The notes: a model not told the origin generated them from the letters alone. A stretch of DNA of 64,000 nt from JBDWFY01 sp965275915 (GCA_965275915.1 CBDHYI010000007.1:372001-436000), one strand, 5' to 3'. Numbered from the stretch's first letter, positions 8,467 to 17,510 are shown. Translations and numbers: made by a program.

Positions 8467-9275
8467 TGACCCTATTATCCAGAATCGCCAGCTTTCTTCG
8501 CGACCCGCGGCTTGAGGGTGTAGATATAGATTCGCCCAATTTGATGGACATTCACCGCCGCATACTAAGCGAAAAGCCCATGATGCGCGGTGTGTTTGAA
8601 GAGTTTTACACGCAGTGTGTTACCCTCGCGGACAAGCACTTTCCCGCAGACGGTGACCAAGTCGAACTTGGAGCGGGCGTCAGTCTGTTCAAACAGTTTT
8701 ATCCTGATGTTATTTCTACAGATATTAAGCCCTCACCTGCTTTGGACCGCGTTTTAGACGCCCAAAATATGGAACTGCCGTCAGCATCGGTGAGAGCATT
8801 TTACGGTCTCAACTGTTTCCATCACTTGCCTGAGCCGGAACGTTTTTTTGCGGAGATTATTCGCACCTGCCCTCCGGGGGGCGGCACCGTTTTGATAGAA
8901 CCCTATCATAGTTGGTTGGGCCGGATTCTGTACCGCGCGATGCATAGGCAGGAACATTTCAATATGCGCCAGAATACATGGGAAACGCCCCTCGAACCGG
9001 GACAGTTCATGTCCGGAGCGAATCAAGCACTTTCGTATATCGTGTTTGTTCGGGATCGCGAGCGTTTTGAAAGAAGTTTTCCTCAACTTGAACTGGTAGC
9101 TATCAAACCGTTGTCCAACTGGGTGCGGTATCTTTTGTCCGGTGGGCTCAACTTTCGCGCACTGGTACCGGATTTCTTTATCCCCGCAATCAAAGTGTGT
9201 GAAACGCTCCTCAAACCGTTTCATCGGCTTTTTGCACTTCATTACATTATCGTGTTGCGGCACCGCCAGCCCTGA
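8466..9275 (+). CDS. Class I SAM-dependent methyltransferase
   Basis: The 269-residue protein starts at ATG 8466, sharing one base with the upstream stop (TGATG). Motif I is present as QVELGAGVSLF near residue 66, followed by an acidic STDIKPSP strand end. GLNCFHHLPEPERFFAEI near residue 116 and PPGGGTVLIEPYHSW form the usual post-motif region of Methyltransf_11-type enzymes. It is the last plus-strand gene of the glycan locus and could methylate the sugar or the lipid carrier. It overlaps the oppositely oriented GtrA gene by 29 nt at the 3' ends. Confidence 0.82.
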   Translation: MTLLSRIASFLRDPRLEGVDIDSPNLMDIHRRILSEKPMMRGVFEEFYTQCVTLADKHFPADGDQVELGAGVSLFKQFYPDVISTDIKPSPALDRVLDAQNMELPSASVRAFYGLNCFHHLPEPERFFAEIIRTCPPGGGTVLIEPYHSWLGRILYRAMHRQEHFNMRQNTWETPLEPGQFMSGANQALSYIVFVRDRERFERSFPQLELVAIKPLSNWVRYLLSGGLNFRALVPDFFIPAIKVCETLLKPFHRLFALHYIIVLRHRQP

Positions 9276-9741
9276 AAACCCAGTACCGATTGAGCAGAAA
9301 CGAGATTAGTGCAATAGGCGCCAACAAAATGAGCTGACCGATCTCGCTCGACAAATTGAACCAGATCACCAGGGCTTCAAGTAGAAACCGATTAATTGCG
9401 AACAGCAGAAGATAACTCGCCAAGAACCTGGCATAGGGCGTGCCAACACTGTCTGCAAAAACTATATTTTTAAAGCTAAAGTAAGCGGCAACAAGTCCGA
9501 CTATGTATGCACCGCAAAGGCTCCAGGTCCGCGTGAGATCCAGAAAATTCAATGCTAATACAAAAAAAATGTATGCCAGTATGTTGTTGAGTGTACCAAT
9601 GAAGATAAACAGAGCCGCCGCTTCCAATGTTGCAATCAAACGAGAAGGAAGAAACGGTTTCAACACACGCAAACACGGATCGGTGAGCGCTTTATGGATT
9701 ATTTTTTGGAGTTTCCGACCAAACTGATTGGCGCTGTTCAT
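9247..9741 (-). CDS. GtrA-family membrane protein (putative polyprenyl-linked sugar flippase)
   Basis: The 164 residues contain four hydrophobic segments near residues 40-60, 70-92, 103-122 and 132-152. Typical GtrA features are visible: FIGTLNNILAYIFF in the first helix, SFKNIVFAD between helices two and three, and the terminal LNRYWVFRAG. GtrA proteins are proposed to flip undecaprenyl-phosphate-linked sugars across the inner membrane. The gene is convergent with the methyltransferase but closes the same locus, completing a GtrA/GT2/GT-C set. Confidence 0.88.
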   Translation of the reverse strand: MNSANQFGRKLQKIIHKALTDPCLRVLKPFLPSRLIATLEAAALFIFIGTLNNILAYIFFVLALNFLDLTRTWSLCGAYIVGLVAAYFSFKNIVFADSVGTPYARFLASYLLLFAINRFLLEALVIWFNLSSEIGQLILLAPIALISFLLNRYWVFRAGGAATR

Positions 9742-10198
9742 TCAGCAATATCCTGACAACTAGCACAAATAATAACTGATTGCTGCGCCGTTTTTCATTT
9801 CCCGTTCTGCTGGACCCAGCTGGATACCGCCCGCCATCAGATCATGCATTAATAAATCCATGTCAAATAATTCATTTCCTTCATCCTGCAAGCACCTTGA
9901 CGAACGCCAAAAAAAATTGCTGGTTCACTTCCGCACGACCCAACACGTCACTCGTTCCAGGGCAGGTTATTCTCCCAAATATTAATTCCACGGCTTCATA
10001 GTATAAATGGATACTCATTTTCAAACAGGTAATCATAACAAATTCAAATATTACAATTGAGTATTTGTCTATTATCAAACTACGATATTAAACTTTACCC
10101 GCAATGAATTTGCGGTGCGCGGGGGGAAGACTGCCGAGAAAGTCCGTGGGAGAAAAGGAAACCGGGATGAGGAATTCACCGCAGGACCTTCGACTGAT
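9742..10198. other. A/T-rich intergenic region without a visible gene
   Basis: About 460 bp upstream of the lutC remnant are A/T-rich, with short poor ORFs on both strands and no convincing ribosome site, RNA gene or strong hairpin. It probably contains the promoter of the GtrA gene at its left edge. It marks the border between the A/T-rich glycan locus and the G/C-richer region to the right. Confidence 0.5.
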
Positions 10199-10294
10199 GA
10201 TCCTGCAGGCTCTTCCCGCTCCGCCGATATCGGACAAACGCTTGTTCTTGACACCCATGGCCCTGGAGCTGTGCATGTGATTGTGGCGGGATTA
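10199..10294 (+). pseudogene. Remnant of a LutC C-terminus (LUD domain fragment)
   Basis: Reading this stretch gives SSRSADIGQTLVLDTHGPGAVHVIVAG, which aligns nearly residue for residue with the intact LutC end PSRSADIEQTLILGAHGPRAVHIIVVG at about 3044-3121. Upstream sequence in the same frame does not match LutC, and there is no start or domain body. It is therefore a decayed fragment, not a gene. It could derive from a second lut operon or a duplication of the one at the window start. Confidence 0.7.
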
Positions 10295-10423
10295 CAGACC
10301 CTCAGCCCTCTTGGAACATAGATACCATCGATCATCAACGTAAGGTCCTTGGTCCTTCACCGTTAAATCACTATAGCTGTTCAATATAGGCAAACACGGC
10401 GGATCAATCGGTAAGGAAAAAGA

Positions 10424-12307
10424 ATGCCGCAGGAAGTGGGTCGCGACAGCAAAGCGAAAACGGTGTTGAGCCGGAGCGACACGATTTCGACCATTGGCAG
10501 AGGCAGCCATACCGCTTCAGGTTCAAACCGGCCCGCACCGCGTCTTAAACTGTCGATTGGTGCGGCGTTGGGGGTGGGGTTTGCTTTATTGCTGACCTTA
10601 ATCGGGGGCGGCCTGATTGCCTTTCTGATGATTGCCGCCAACAGTCAGACCGCCAATCTGATGGACGAGGTCGGCAATCTCATGCTCTCCCGCAGTACAC
10701 AGGTCGTGGCCGATCATCTTTCTCTGAAGGAAAGGCGGTCGAACATTCTTGCCGACCTGTTGCTGGCGGAAACAATCGATCTTGACAGGCAGGAGCTTGA
10801 CCGCCTGTTGACGCGAACGCTTGCGGATCTCAACGACGCGCGAGGAATAACGCTCAGCCTTGCGGACGGTCGCCGCCACGTCACGACCCAGTCAGGGTCC
10901 AATACATCAACCGGTCCCAAGCCCACGCCGGGACAAAAGCCCTCGAACGCCACGGGAACCACCTTTATCTGGGAGAAGCCCCGTTATGACCCGGACCTGA
11001 AGGAAACGCTGATCGGACTTGTCACGTCAACATTTAGAAACGGCAAGTTTATCGGCAACACGCGCATCGATTACAGCATCGACACATTCCATCCTTTGCT
11101 GAAGGAAATGACCTGGCGCGACAAACAGGTCGCTTTCATCCTTTATGGAAAAGATCAGATAATCGCCTACGATCTGTCCGATCTTCAAAACTTCAGGGCA
11201 TCGGAACAAACCCCGTTGCCGACACTGAAAGACATTCCGTCCGATCCGTTGTCGACGCTTTGGTCCAAAGGACCGGACTACCGGATCAGGCCGCAAAGAA
11301 CGGAAAGTTCAGATCGGATCGTTGGATCTCATCTGAACCGCGCCGGCGTCGGCATGAAGGTTTATTTCTACACCGACCTCGCTCAACACACGGAACTGCC
11401 GTTCATTGTCGGCAGTTTTCTGCCCGCAAACGACTTCGGAGCAGCTTTCCAGAACCTGCAAAATGTCACAATCGCCGGCGTGGTGATTTTGGGTATCGCG
11501 ATCATTCTGGTATTTTTTCTGGGCCGAGCGATCGGCCGTCCGATCAACAGACTGGCGCGTGCTGCACTCGCGGTGCGGGAGCTTGATCTTGACAATGTCG
11601 AACGGCTGCCGCGCTCCTCTTTCCGTGAACTGGATCAAGCCAACAGGGCATTCAACGCAGCGAGCGGAGCCCTTCTGGCATTTGCCCGCTACGTTCCGCG
11701 CGACCTCGTTCACACGCTGATCTCAAGCGACTTTTCCGCCCTCGATAAAACCGAATTGCGGGAGATGACGATCCTGTTCACTGATATTGCCGGATTTACC
11801 GGAACGGCTGCTGCAATGAGCGCGGAGGAGACCGCAGACTTCCTCAACCATCATTTTGAAGAGCTGACCACCTGCATATCGGCAACCGAAGGAACGATTG
11901 ACAAATATGTGGGTGACGGCATCATGGCTTTTTGGGGTGCACCGAACAGTCAGCCGGACCACGCCCAACGCGCCGCCGCAGCCATTGACCTCATCAGCAA
12001 AAAAATCAGACAGTCAAATGAACGGAACGGAACCCGGATACGGGTGAGGATCGGCGTGCACTCCGGAAAAGTCGTTGTCGGAAACATAGGCTCCAAGCAA
12101 CGCATGAACTACACCGTTATCGGCGATGCGGTAAATGTCGCCGCGCGCCTGCAGGAGCTGGGCAAAGAGGTGGATCGGAATGCTGACGTCATTGCCCTTG
12201 GCAGCGAAGAGACCGTAAACCGCCTGTCCGGAAGCCACGCATCTGCCGTCGGACACTATCTGCTCCGGGGACGCGATCAGAAAACAACCGTCTATCGTAT
12301 CGCGTAG
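10424..12307 (+). CDS. Membrane-bound class III adenylate cyclase with sensor and HAMP-like region
   Basis: The 627-residue protein has a first membrane segment near residues 45-70, then a periplasmic sensor of about 270 residues (Cache-like). A second membrane segment lies near 345-368, followed by a HAMP-like linker and a C-terminal cyclase domain from about residue 440. Catalytic features are present: metal Asp in ILFTDIAGFTG, the second Asp in KYVGDGIMAFWG, the base-contacting Lys in TIDKYVG, and VIGDAVNVAARL with the transition-state Asn and Arg. Thr occupies the purine-contact position (NYTVIGD), giving the Lys/Thr pair of class IIIb cyclases. An AAGGA ribosome site lies 7 nt before the ATG. 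It should make cAMP in response to an unknown periplasmic ligand. Confidence 0.88.
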   Translation: MPQEVGRDSKAKTVLSRSDTISTIGRGSHTASGSNRPAPRLKLSIGAALGVGFALLLTLIGGGLIAFLMIAANSQTANLMDEVGNLMLSRSTQVVADHLSLKERRSNILADLLLAETIDLDRQELDRLLTRTLADLNDARGITLSLADGRRHVTTQSGSNTSTGPKPTPGQKPSNATGTTFIWEKPRYDPDLKETLIGLVTSTFRNGKFIGNTRIDYSIDTFHPLLKEMTWRDKQVAFILYGKDQIIAYDLSDLQNFRASEQTPLPTLKDIPSDPLSTLWSKGPDYRIRPQRTESSDRIVGSHLNRAGVGMKVYFYTDLAQHTELPFIVGSFLPANDFGAAFQNLQNVTIAGVVILGIAIILVFFLGRAIGRPINRLARAALAVRELDLDNVERLPRSSFRELDQANRAFNAASGALLAFARYVPRDLVHTLISSDFSALDKTELREMTILFTDIAGFTGTAAAMSAEETADFLNHHFEELTTCISATEGTIDKYVGDGIMAFWGAPNSQPDHAQRAAAAIDLISKKIRQSNERNGTRIRVRIGVHSGKVVVGNIGSKQRMNYTVIGDAVNVAARLQELGKEVDRNADVIALGSEETVNRLSGSHASAVGHYLLRGRDQKTTVYRIA

Positions 12308-12356
12308 AATGCGGGCGCGGATTATATGCCACCGTCAAGGAGATCAGAACCAGATA

Positions 12357-12860
12357 ATGCACTCACTGGAGACCGAACGGTTCCTCTTAAGGCCACCGGC
12401 AGCGGAGGACTTACCTGTCTATCGTGCATTTTTCGCTGATGGCGATGCGTCGCATTTTTATGGCGGGCCGCTGAGGGAAGATCAGGCCTGGCGTGTGATG
12501 GCTGCCCATCTCGGCCATTGGCATTTAAGAGGATACGGTATTTGGATGATTGTGCCGAAAGAAGGACAGACCGCTGTCGGCGGCTGCGGCTTCTTTTGGC
12601 CGGAAGGCTGGCCGCGACGGGAATTGACCTGGTGGTTGTTGCCTGAGGCGCGGGGAACCGGTGCAGCAGTCGAAGTATCAAATGCCGCAATCCGCCATGC
12701 CTATGAAAACTACGGCTGGTCACTCGTGGAAACCCATATGGACGACCGCAACCAGGCAGCCCGGAAACTTGTTCACAAGCTCAGTGGACAGGAAATTGCC
12801 CGCGAGATGTTTCCGGATGGCAAGTCCCGGACGGTCTACCGATTGCCGTCACCGGCTTGA
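12357..12860 (+). CDS. GNAT acetyltransferase, RimJ/RimL-like
   Basis: The product from ATG 12357 has 167 residues and the Acetyltransf_3 layout: LETERFLLRPPAAEDLPVYR at the start, VGGCGFFWPEGW in the middle, the LPEARGTGAAVEV cofactor loop near residue 95 and DDRNQAARKLVHKL near 128. An upstream start at 12309 would add 16 residues but removes the AAGGAG site at 12337-12342 from use. Relatives modify ribosomal proteins, small molecules or antibiotics; the substrate is unknown. It lies 49 nt downstream of the cyclase and may share its transcript. Confidence 0.85.
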   Translation: MHSLETERFLLRPPAAEDLPVYRAFFADGDASHFYGGPLREDQAWRVMAAHLGHWHLRGYGIWMIVPKEGQTAVGGCGFFWPEGWPRRELTWWLLPEARGTGAAVEVSNAAIRHAYENYGWSLVETHMDDRNQAARKLVHKLSGQEIAREMFPDGKSRTVYRLPSPA

Positions 12861-13138
12861 CGGCGTGGCAGGCGTGGCCGGGATTTCCGATCTGCGCAAA
12901 AAAATGTGCGCACCGCGGGTTTCGGTGCAGAGCTTCATCGAAACAGGGCCGAACACCTTCTGGCGTTTCCAAAAAGCGTCGGCCGTCCGAGGTTACAACA
13001 AAGTGAACACCTCACCGCCACTTGTCGCGGTTGACGTCCCTACCAGGAACCCACTATTGCTCTGAATTCCGCGGTTGACAGGCGGAGTACCCAGATGACT
13101 TGGATCCGCATCACATGCGGTCCAGCCGAGGAATATGC

Positions 13139-14512
13139 ATGGCGCGCGATACACTGGATTCCACACCGATCGAAACCCGGCAGGCCCTTGTTCAAACGCT
13201 CGAAAAGGGATGCAAGCCGACCGCGCAGTTCCGTATCGGCACAGAGCACGAAAAATTCGGGTTTTGTGTCGATACACTCAAACCGATCCCCTACGAAGGA
13301 GAGCGGGGCGTCCGTCGCGTGCTGGAAGGCATGGAGGGATTGCTCGGCTGGGAGCGAATTGAAGATCATGGCAAGATAATAGGTCTTTCGGACCCAACGG
13401 GCGGCGGAGCGATTTCTATCGAACCGGGCGGACAATTCGAGCTTTCCGGTGCGCCCGTTGAAACCGTGCACCAGACCTGCCGCGAGACGAATTCCCATCT
13501 TGCTCAGGTGCGCGAAATTGCCGAGCCGCTGGGGGTCGGCTTCCTTGGTGTTGGTATGGCGCCGACCTGGACCCGGGACGATATGCCCCGAATGCCGAAA
13601 TCGCGTTACGATATCATGGCGGCCTATATGCCGACCGTCGGACAATTCGGGCTCGACATGATGTTCCGTACCTCGACGATCCAGGTCAATCTGGATTTTT
13701 CAAGTGAAGCGGATATGCGCCTCAAAATGCGCGTCAGCCTCGCTCTGCAGCCCATCGCGACAGCCATCTTCGCGAATTCGCCCTTCACAGACGGCAAGCC
13801 GAACGGCTTTAAGTCCTTTCGCGGCGAGATCTGGCGCGATCTCGATCCGGACCGGACGGGGATGCTGCCCTTTGCATTTGAGGAGAACTTTGGTTTTGAG
13901 CGCTATGTCGACTGGGCGCTTGACGTTCCGATGTATTTCATCAAACGGGGTGACGACTATCACGCAGCCACCGATGTGACTTTCCGCCAGTTTATGAACG
14001 GGGCAATGGCGGGAAGAATACCCGATGGCACGGCAAATCTCGGCGATTGGAACAACCACCTCTCCACCTTGTTTCCGGACGCGCGACTGAAACAGTTCCT
14101 TGAAATGCGCGGTGCGGACGGTGGCCCGTGGCGGCGGATCTGCGCCCTGCCGGCCTTCTGGGTGGGTCTTCTTTACGACACGACCAGCCTTGATGAGGCT
14201 TGGCAGCTCGTAAAAGACTGGACATGGGAGGAACGGGAAGCGTTGCGCCGCGACGTTGCCCGATCGGGGCTGGAGGCTCCGATGAGAAACCGCACCGTTC
14301 AGGATGTCGCAAAAGACGTGCTGGCGCTATCGCTTGCGGGCCTTCGCCGCCGCAATCGGCTGAACGACTCCGGACATGACGAACGGCTGCATCTTGCGCC
14401 GGTGGAAGAAACCGTTGTCACGGGGATGACGCCCGCCGATCATCTGCTTGCAAAATATGATGGGGTGTGGAATGGCGATATCTCACGAGTTTTCAGCGAG
14501 TACGCCTACTAG
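13139..14512 (+). CDS. gshA: Glutamate-cysteine ligase (plant/alphaproteobacterial type)
   Basis: The 457-residue enzyme makes gamma-glutamylcysteine, the first step of glutathione synthesis. FRIGTEHEKFGF (residues 29-40), SIEPGGQFELSGAP with the substrate-binding Glu, and MAPTWTRDDMPRMPKSRY followed by MMFRTSTIQVNLDFSSEADM are hallmarks of the GCS2-like family found in plants and alphaproteobacteria. ATG 13139 is preferred over the upstream in-frame ATG 13100 because a GAGGA ribosome site lies 6 nt before it and the length then matches the family. In many Rhizobiales gshA is next to rsmE; here rsmE is about 10 kb away. Confidence 0.93.
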   Translation: MARDTLDSTPIETRQALVQTLEKGCKPTAQFRIGTEHEKFGFCVDTLKPIPYEGERGVRRVLEGMEGLLGWERIEDHGKIIGLSDPTGGGAISIEPGGQFELSGAPVETVHQTCRETNSHLAQVREIAEPLGVGFLGVGMAPTWTRDDMPRMPKSRYDIMAAYMPTVGQFGLDMMFRTSTIQVNLDFSSEADMRLKMRVSLALQPIATAIFANSPFTDGKPNGFKSFRGEIWRDLDPDRTGMLPFAFEENFGFERYVDWALDVPMYFIKRGDDYHAATDVTFRQFMNGAMAGRIPDGTANLGDWNNHLSTLFPDARLKQFLEMRGADGGPWRRICALPAFWVGLLYDTTSLDEAWQLVKDWTWEEREALRRDVARSGLEAPMRNRTVQDVAKDVLALSLAGLRRRNRLNDSGHDERLHLAPVEETVVTGMTPADHLLAKYDGVWNGDISRVFSEYAY

Positions 14513-14711
14513 AAATTCGTTTCGTTCCAAATCGGTTGCGGGTCAAATACTGTCACTTATAGCTGCGAATATTAACTTTATTTCGCCTTAAGGTACCGGT
14601 TAGGCGTATATCTGAGGTCCTTGATTTGACCTTGGAGCCAAAGCACATGATCATAGTGCCAGAGCGCGGCTTGTTAAGCTTGGGTCCTGACCCTTGGCAA
14701 AAGGACACACT

Positions 14712-15515
14712 ATGATTGATCCGAAAGACTTTTTTTCCGCGTTTCAGCCTGATCAGTTTCTGAAAAACCTGAATATGCAATATGGCTGGGGCGAAGATGA
14801 GGTCAAGCGTGCCTTTGAGGCGTTCCTGCCGGCTGTCTGGGCCGGAATTCGTCACACGTCATCGACCCCGGACGGCATCGCGTCCATGATGTCCGCGCTA
14901 AGCGAGAGCGCGAATCCCCTGACGGGCGCGACGGCAGCGGCCAACGTTTGGCAGCCGAACGTTTTTTTGCCCTGGATCGATGTTTCTCAAAAAATGTTTT
15001 CCTCTCCGGATCTGCAAAAGGCGATCGCCTCCCAGATCGCCGATACCACCGGATTGGGACAGGAAGCCCTGACGGCGGTCATGCCGACAATGACTGTGCT
15101 CGCCCTTGGCGGCATCATGCGGCAATTTGCGTTCGGTCCGGCCCGTACCATGATCGACTCCTTCATGGCCGGATATGCGCGGGGACGACCGGACCCTGCG
15201 CCCTCACCCGTTGACCTGATGGCACCCTATACCGAAGCCATGTCCGCTTTCTTCAACGCTTTCACCGGCGGGCTGGGCACACCTTCCGCTGCCGAATCGA
15301 AGACGTCCGAAGATCGCAAACCGATCAGAACACGGTCCAAGGCAAAATCCGAAAAAGAAGAAGATTTGGAAACGACCGCGGACGATACGGATCAGGCGAC
15401 CGGGTTCATGCCTTTCAATCTTGATGAGGTGATGAAGGCCGGACTGGCCTTGCAGGAAAATCAAATCAAGTCGTTTGAAAATCTGTTCACCCGGTTCACA
15501 CCGCGCGGAGGCTGA
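14712..15515 (+). CDS. DUF937-like protein with phasin-like acidic tail
   Basis: From ATG 14712 (AAAGGA ribosome site 7 nt upstream; an in-frame TTG at 14694 is less likely) the product has 267 residues. The first 165 residues are mostly helical, with two repeats of a hydrophobic helix ending in a Gly-rich turn (AFLPAVWAGIR; VMPTMTVLALGGIMRQ), which resembles the DUF937/YidB fold. A charged linker rich in Lys, Glu and Thr follows, and then an amphipathic tail (FNLDEVMKAGLALQENQIKSFENL) that resembles phasin-type helices. A role at polyhydroxyalkanoate granules is possible but unsupported beyond this resemblance. Confidence 0.6.
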   Translation: MIDPKDFFSAFQPDQFLKNLNMQYGWGEDEVKRAFEAFLPAVWAGIRHTSSTPDGIASMMSALSESANPLTGATAAANVWQPNVFLPWIDVSQKMFSSPDLQKAIASQIADTTGLGQEALTAVMPTMTVLALGGIMRQFAFGPARTMIDSFMAGYARGRPDPAPSPVDLMAPYTEAMSAFFNAFTGGLGTPSAAESKTSEDRKPIRTRSKAKSEKEEDLETTADDTDQATGFMPFNLDEVMKAGLALQENQIKSFENLFTRFTPRGG

Positions 15516-15539
15516 CGGCTTCCAACCAAGGCAGCCGCG

Positions 15540-15570
15540 AAAAAAAGGACCCGCTGTTGCCAACGGGTCC
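15540..15570 (-). terminator. Rho-independent terminator of the first DUF1127 gene
   Basis: GGACCCG (15547-15553) and CGGGTCC (15564-15570) form a 7-bp stem with a 10-nt loop. Read on the minus strand it is followed by seven T residues (15546-15540), the classical layout. It lies about 110 nt past the stop of the DUF1127 gene; on the plus strand there is no T-run after it. Confidence 0.75.
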
Positions 15571-15681
15571 AGTTGGGGGTCGGCTGTTCAGCCGACGGGG
15601 AACAAAAGGGCAGCGCAAATGGGCTGCATGTCTTGCGGTTAAGCCCGGCGATCCTGAAAGATCACCGTCTTTGAGGCGCTC

Positions 15682-16011
15682 TTATTCGGTCGATGTGCGC
15701 GTCCCAAAGTCGTCCCGGGCACAGCGCCAAGCGATTTCGCGGCGCTGCATTGAGATCTCCTGCAGGCTCACAGACGGATCGAGATCGATCGGCGACCGTA
15801 GCGCTCTACCGATATCCGTCCGTGTCAGGCCCATATCCTTCAGAAGGTGATCGTCCAAATGGTAAAGTTCGCGGATCCTTCGCCGGTTGCTCAAATTCCG
15901 CCACGTTGCCATCAGGATATTCGCGATCGCACGACCGGATGCTCCAAAGAGTTTTGTTGAGCCGGTATGTCTTCCTGGGACAGAGCTGAACGGTTTCGTT
16001 AAGCTGACCAT
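15682..16011 (-). CDS. DUF1127 domain protein (copy 1)
   Basis: From ATG 16011 (GAAGGA ribosome site 9 nt upstream) the product has 109 residues. The DUF1127 core is WRNLSNRRRIRELYHLDDHLLKDMGLTRTDIGRAL near residues 37-72. This small Arg-rich helical domain occurs in alphaproteobacterial proteins linked to phosphate, carbon and RNA metabolism. An extra tail of about 37 residues follows the core. The gene is divergent from a LysR regulator and repeats the arrangement found 1.3 kb to the right. Confidence 0.85.
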   Translation of the reverse strand: MVSLTKPFSSVPGRHTGSTKLFGASGRAIANILMATWRNLSNRRRIRELYHLDDHLLKDMGLTRTDIGRALRSPIDLDPSVSLQEISMQRREIAWRCARDDFGTRTSTE

Positions 16012-16147
16012 GGTGCAAATTCCTTCTATTGCGGCAGTCAATAACTGACCGCAGACTAAAATCGCCACCGACCTCTCGGCGGCACCGTGGGGTTGGAGGT
16101 TGAAATGAGCGGGTGAATTTGGAATGCGCCCACAGTCTCAAATAATG

Positions 16148-16198
16148 ATTGATAAATCCAACGAATGTTTTTTATAATTCCAATCACTTTTGATGATG
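16148..16198. promoter_or_regulatory. Divergent control region of the first DUF1127/LysR pair
   Basis: The segment just before the LysR start shares a pattern with 17460-17510: ATTGATAA, then CAA, CGAATGTTTTTTA, ATTCCAATC and ATTTTgatg-like blocks in the same order and spacing. Conservation in a non-coding region between duplicated modules suggests a LysR binding site and promoter for the two divergent genes. Confidence 0.6.
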
Positions 16199-16206
16199 GA
16201 TAAAAA

Positions 16207-17091
16207 ATGCCCGGCCTTCTCGACCTCGATCAACTGAAAACTTTCATTGCTATCTCCGATTCCGGCGGCTTCACAGCTGCCTCCGAAGCGGTGCACAAAA
16301 CCCAGTCAGCCGTCTCGATGCAAATGCGTCGGCTGGAGGAAAGGATCGGCAAACCGCTCTTTGAACGGCAGGGCCGTGTAAGCCGGCTCACCGAAGACGG
16401 TGAACGCCTTCTGGCATTCGCACGCCGCCTGATGGCGATGAATGACGAAACACTGGCAGCGTTTGATGACGCGGAACTGGCAGGTCAGGTCCGACTCGGC
16501 ACCCCTGACGATTACGCGGATCGCTTTCTGCCGGAAATCCTGGCCCGGTTTTCCCGATCCAATCCGCGCGCCGAAATCCTCGTGACCTGTGCGCCCACAC
16601 CGCTTCTGGTCGAAAATATCCGGCACAACGAGCTTGACGTCGCCATCGTCACCCACGTTCGTGACAAAAGCCGGGAACGGGAAGAGGTCATTCGCCGCGA
16701 ACCGCTGCTCTGGGTTTCATCCGCCCGCCACTGTGCCTTTCGCCAGACGCCCCTGCCCCTTGCGCTCGGAAAACCGACCTGCGACTGGCGCAAAGCAGCA
16801 CTGTCGGCTCTCAAGAACCAGGATCGGGAATGCAACGTCATCCTTGCGAGTTGGAGTTCAGCGGCCGTAAGCGCCGCAGTCACCGCCGGGCTTGCAATTT
16901 CAGTGCTCCCCGAATCGGCTCTCCGCCCGGGCATGCGTGTCCTTTCGGAAAATGACGGCTTCCCACGTCTTCCGGATTGCGAGATTGCGCTTCTGAGATC
17001 CTGGCATCAACGGTCGCCGCTCATCAATGCACTTGCTGAGCATATCATCTACTCACTGGACAACCTGTCCATTCCAGCCGCTGCGGAGTAA
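16207..17091 (+). CDS. LysR-family transcriptional regulator (copy 1)
   Basis: The 294-residue protein starts with a winged helix-turn-helix (LDQLKTFIAISDSGGFTAA, then VHKTQSAVSMQMRRLEERIG, residues 6-47). An effector-binding domain from about residue 90 (LGTPDDYADRFLPEIL) follows. It is clearly a paralogue of the LysR at 17525, with the same QSAVSMQMRRLEER recognition helix, and sits opposite a DUF1127 gene in the same way. It probably controls that gene. The ligand is unknown. Confidence 0.92.
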   Translation: MPGLLDLDQLKTFIAISDSGGFTAASEAVHKTQSAVSMQMRRLEERIGKPLFERQGRVSRLTEDGERLLAFARRLMAMNDETLAAFDDAELAGQVRLGTPDDYADRFLPEILARFSRSNPRAEILVTCAPTPLLVENIRHNELDVAIVTHVRDKSREREEVIRREPLLWVSSARHCAFRQTPLPLALGKPTCDWRKAALSALKNQDRECNVILASWSSAAVSAAVTAGLAISVLPESALRPGMRVLSENDGFPRLPDCEIALLRSWHQRSPLINALAEHIIYSLDNLSIPAAAE

Positions 17092-17117
17092 CGAAGCCCC
17101 AATCGTATGCTTTAGGC

Positions 17118-17369
17118 TCAGGTTGACCGCTTCGCTGCTTTCGCAAGATAGTCGCCGATCTCAGGGGCCGGAATATGAGCTTGTGCGTAACGGACATCAT
17201 CGCGGGTGAGTCCCATGTCGGCCAAAATGTGATCCTCCATTTCCAACAACTGCTGCAACGCCCTGCGATGCTGATAGCCTTTGAGCATTCGTTGCAGAAA
17301 CCCTGCAAATGGCAATTCCTGCTGGGAAAAAGAACCACGTATCGGTCGGGACTCGCTGATCATTGACAT
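17118..17369 (-). CDS. DUF1127 domain protein (copy 2)
   Basis: The 83-residue protein has the DUF1127 core (KGYQHRRALQQLLEMEDHILADMGLTRDDVR, about residues 30-60). An AGGAG ribosome site precedes ATG 17369 by 9 nt. Its 3' end faces the end of the first LysR gene (27 nt away), and its 5' end faces the second LysR gene. The MEDHILADMGLTRDDV block parallels LDDHLLKDMGLTRTDI in copy 1, supporting common descent. Confidence 0.85.
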   Translation of the reverse strand: MSMISESRPIRGSFSQQELPFAGFLQRMLKGYQHRRALQQLLEMEDHILADMGLTRDDVRYAQAHIPAPEIGDYLAKAAKRST

Positions 17370-17459
17370 GGTACAGTTCTCCTGTTGGCGGAATCACTGA
17401 ATTCCGGCCCTAAACAACTGATTTTAATAATTTTTCTTATCCCAATATGTGATTTTTGA

Positions 17460-17510
17460 ATTGATAATACAATCGAATGTTTTTAATATATTTCCATCGA
17501 TTTTCGTGAA
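17460..17510. promoter_or_regulatory. Divergent control region of the second DUF1127/LysR pair
   Basis: This A/T-rich stretch repeats the pattern of 16148-16198 (ATTGATAAt, CAAtCGAATGTTTTTaata, TTCCATCGATTTTCG). It lies between the divergent starts of DUF1127 copy 2 (17369) and LysR copy 2 (17525), so it is the likely shared operator and promoter. Confidence 0.6.

Noticed and set aside
10115..10321. 68-residue plus-strand ORF as a gene
   Set aside because: Only its middle matches the LutC C-terminus; it lacks a domain body and a convincing start, so it is annotated as a remnant.
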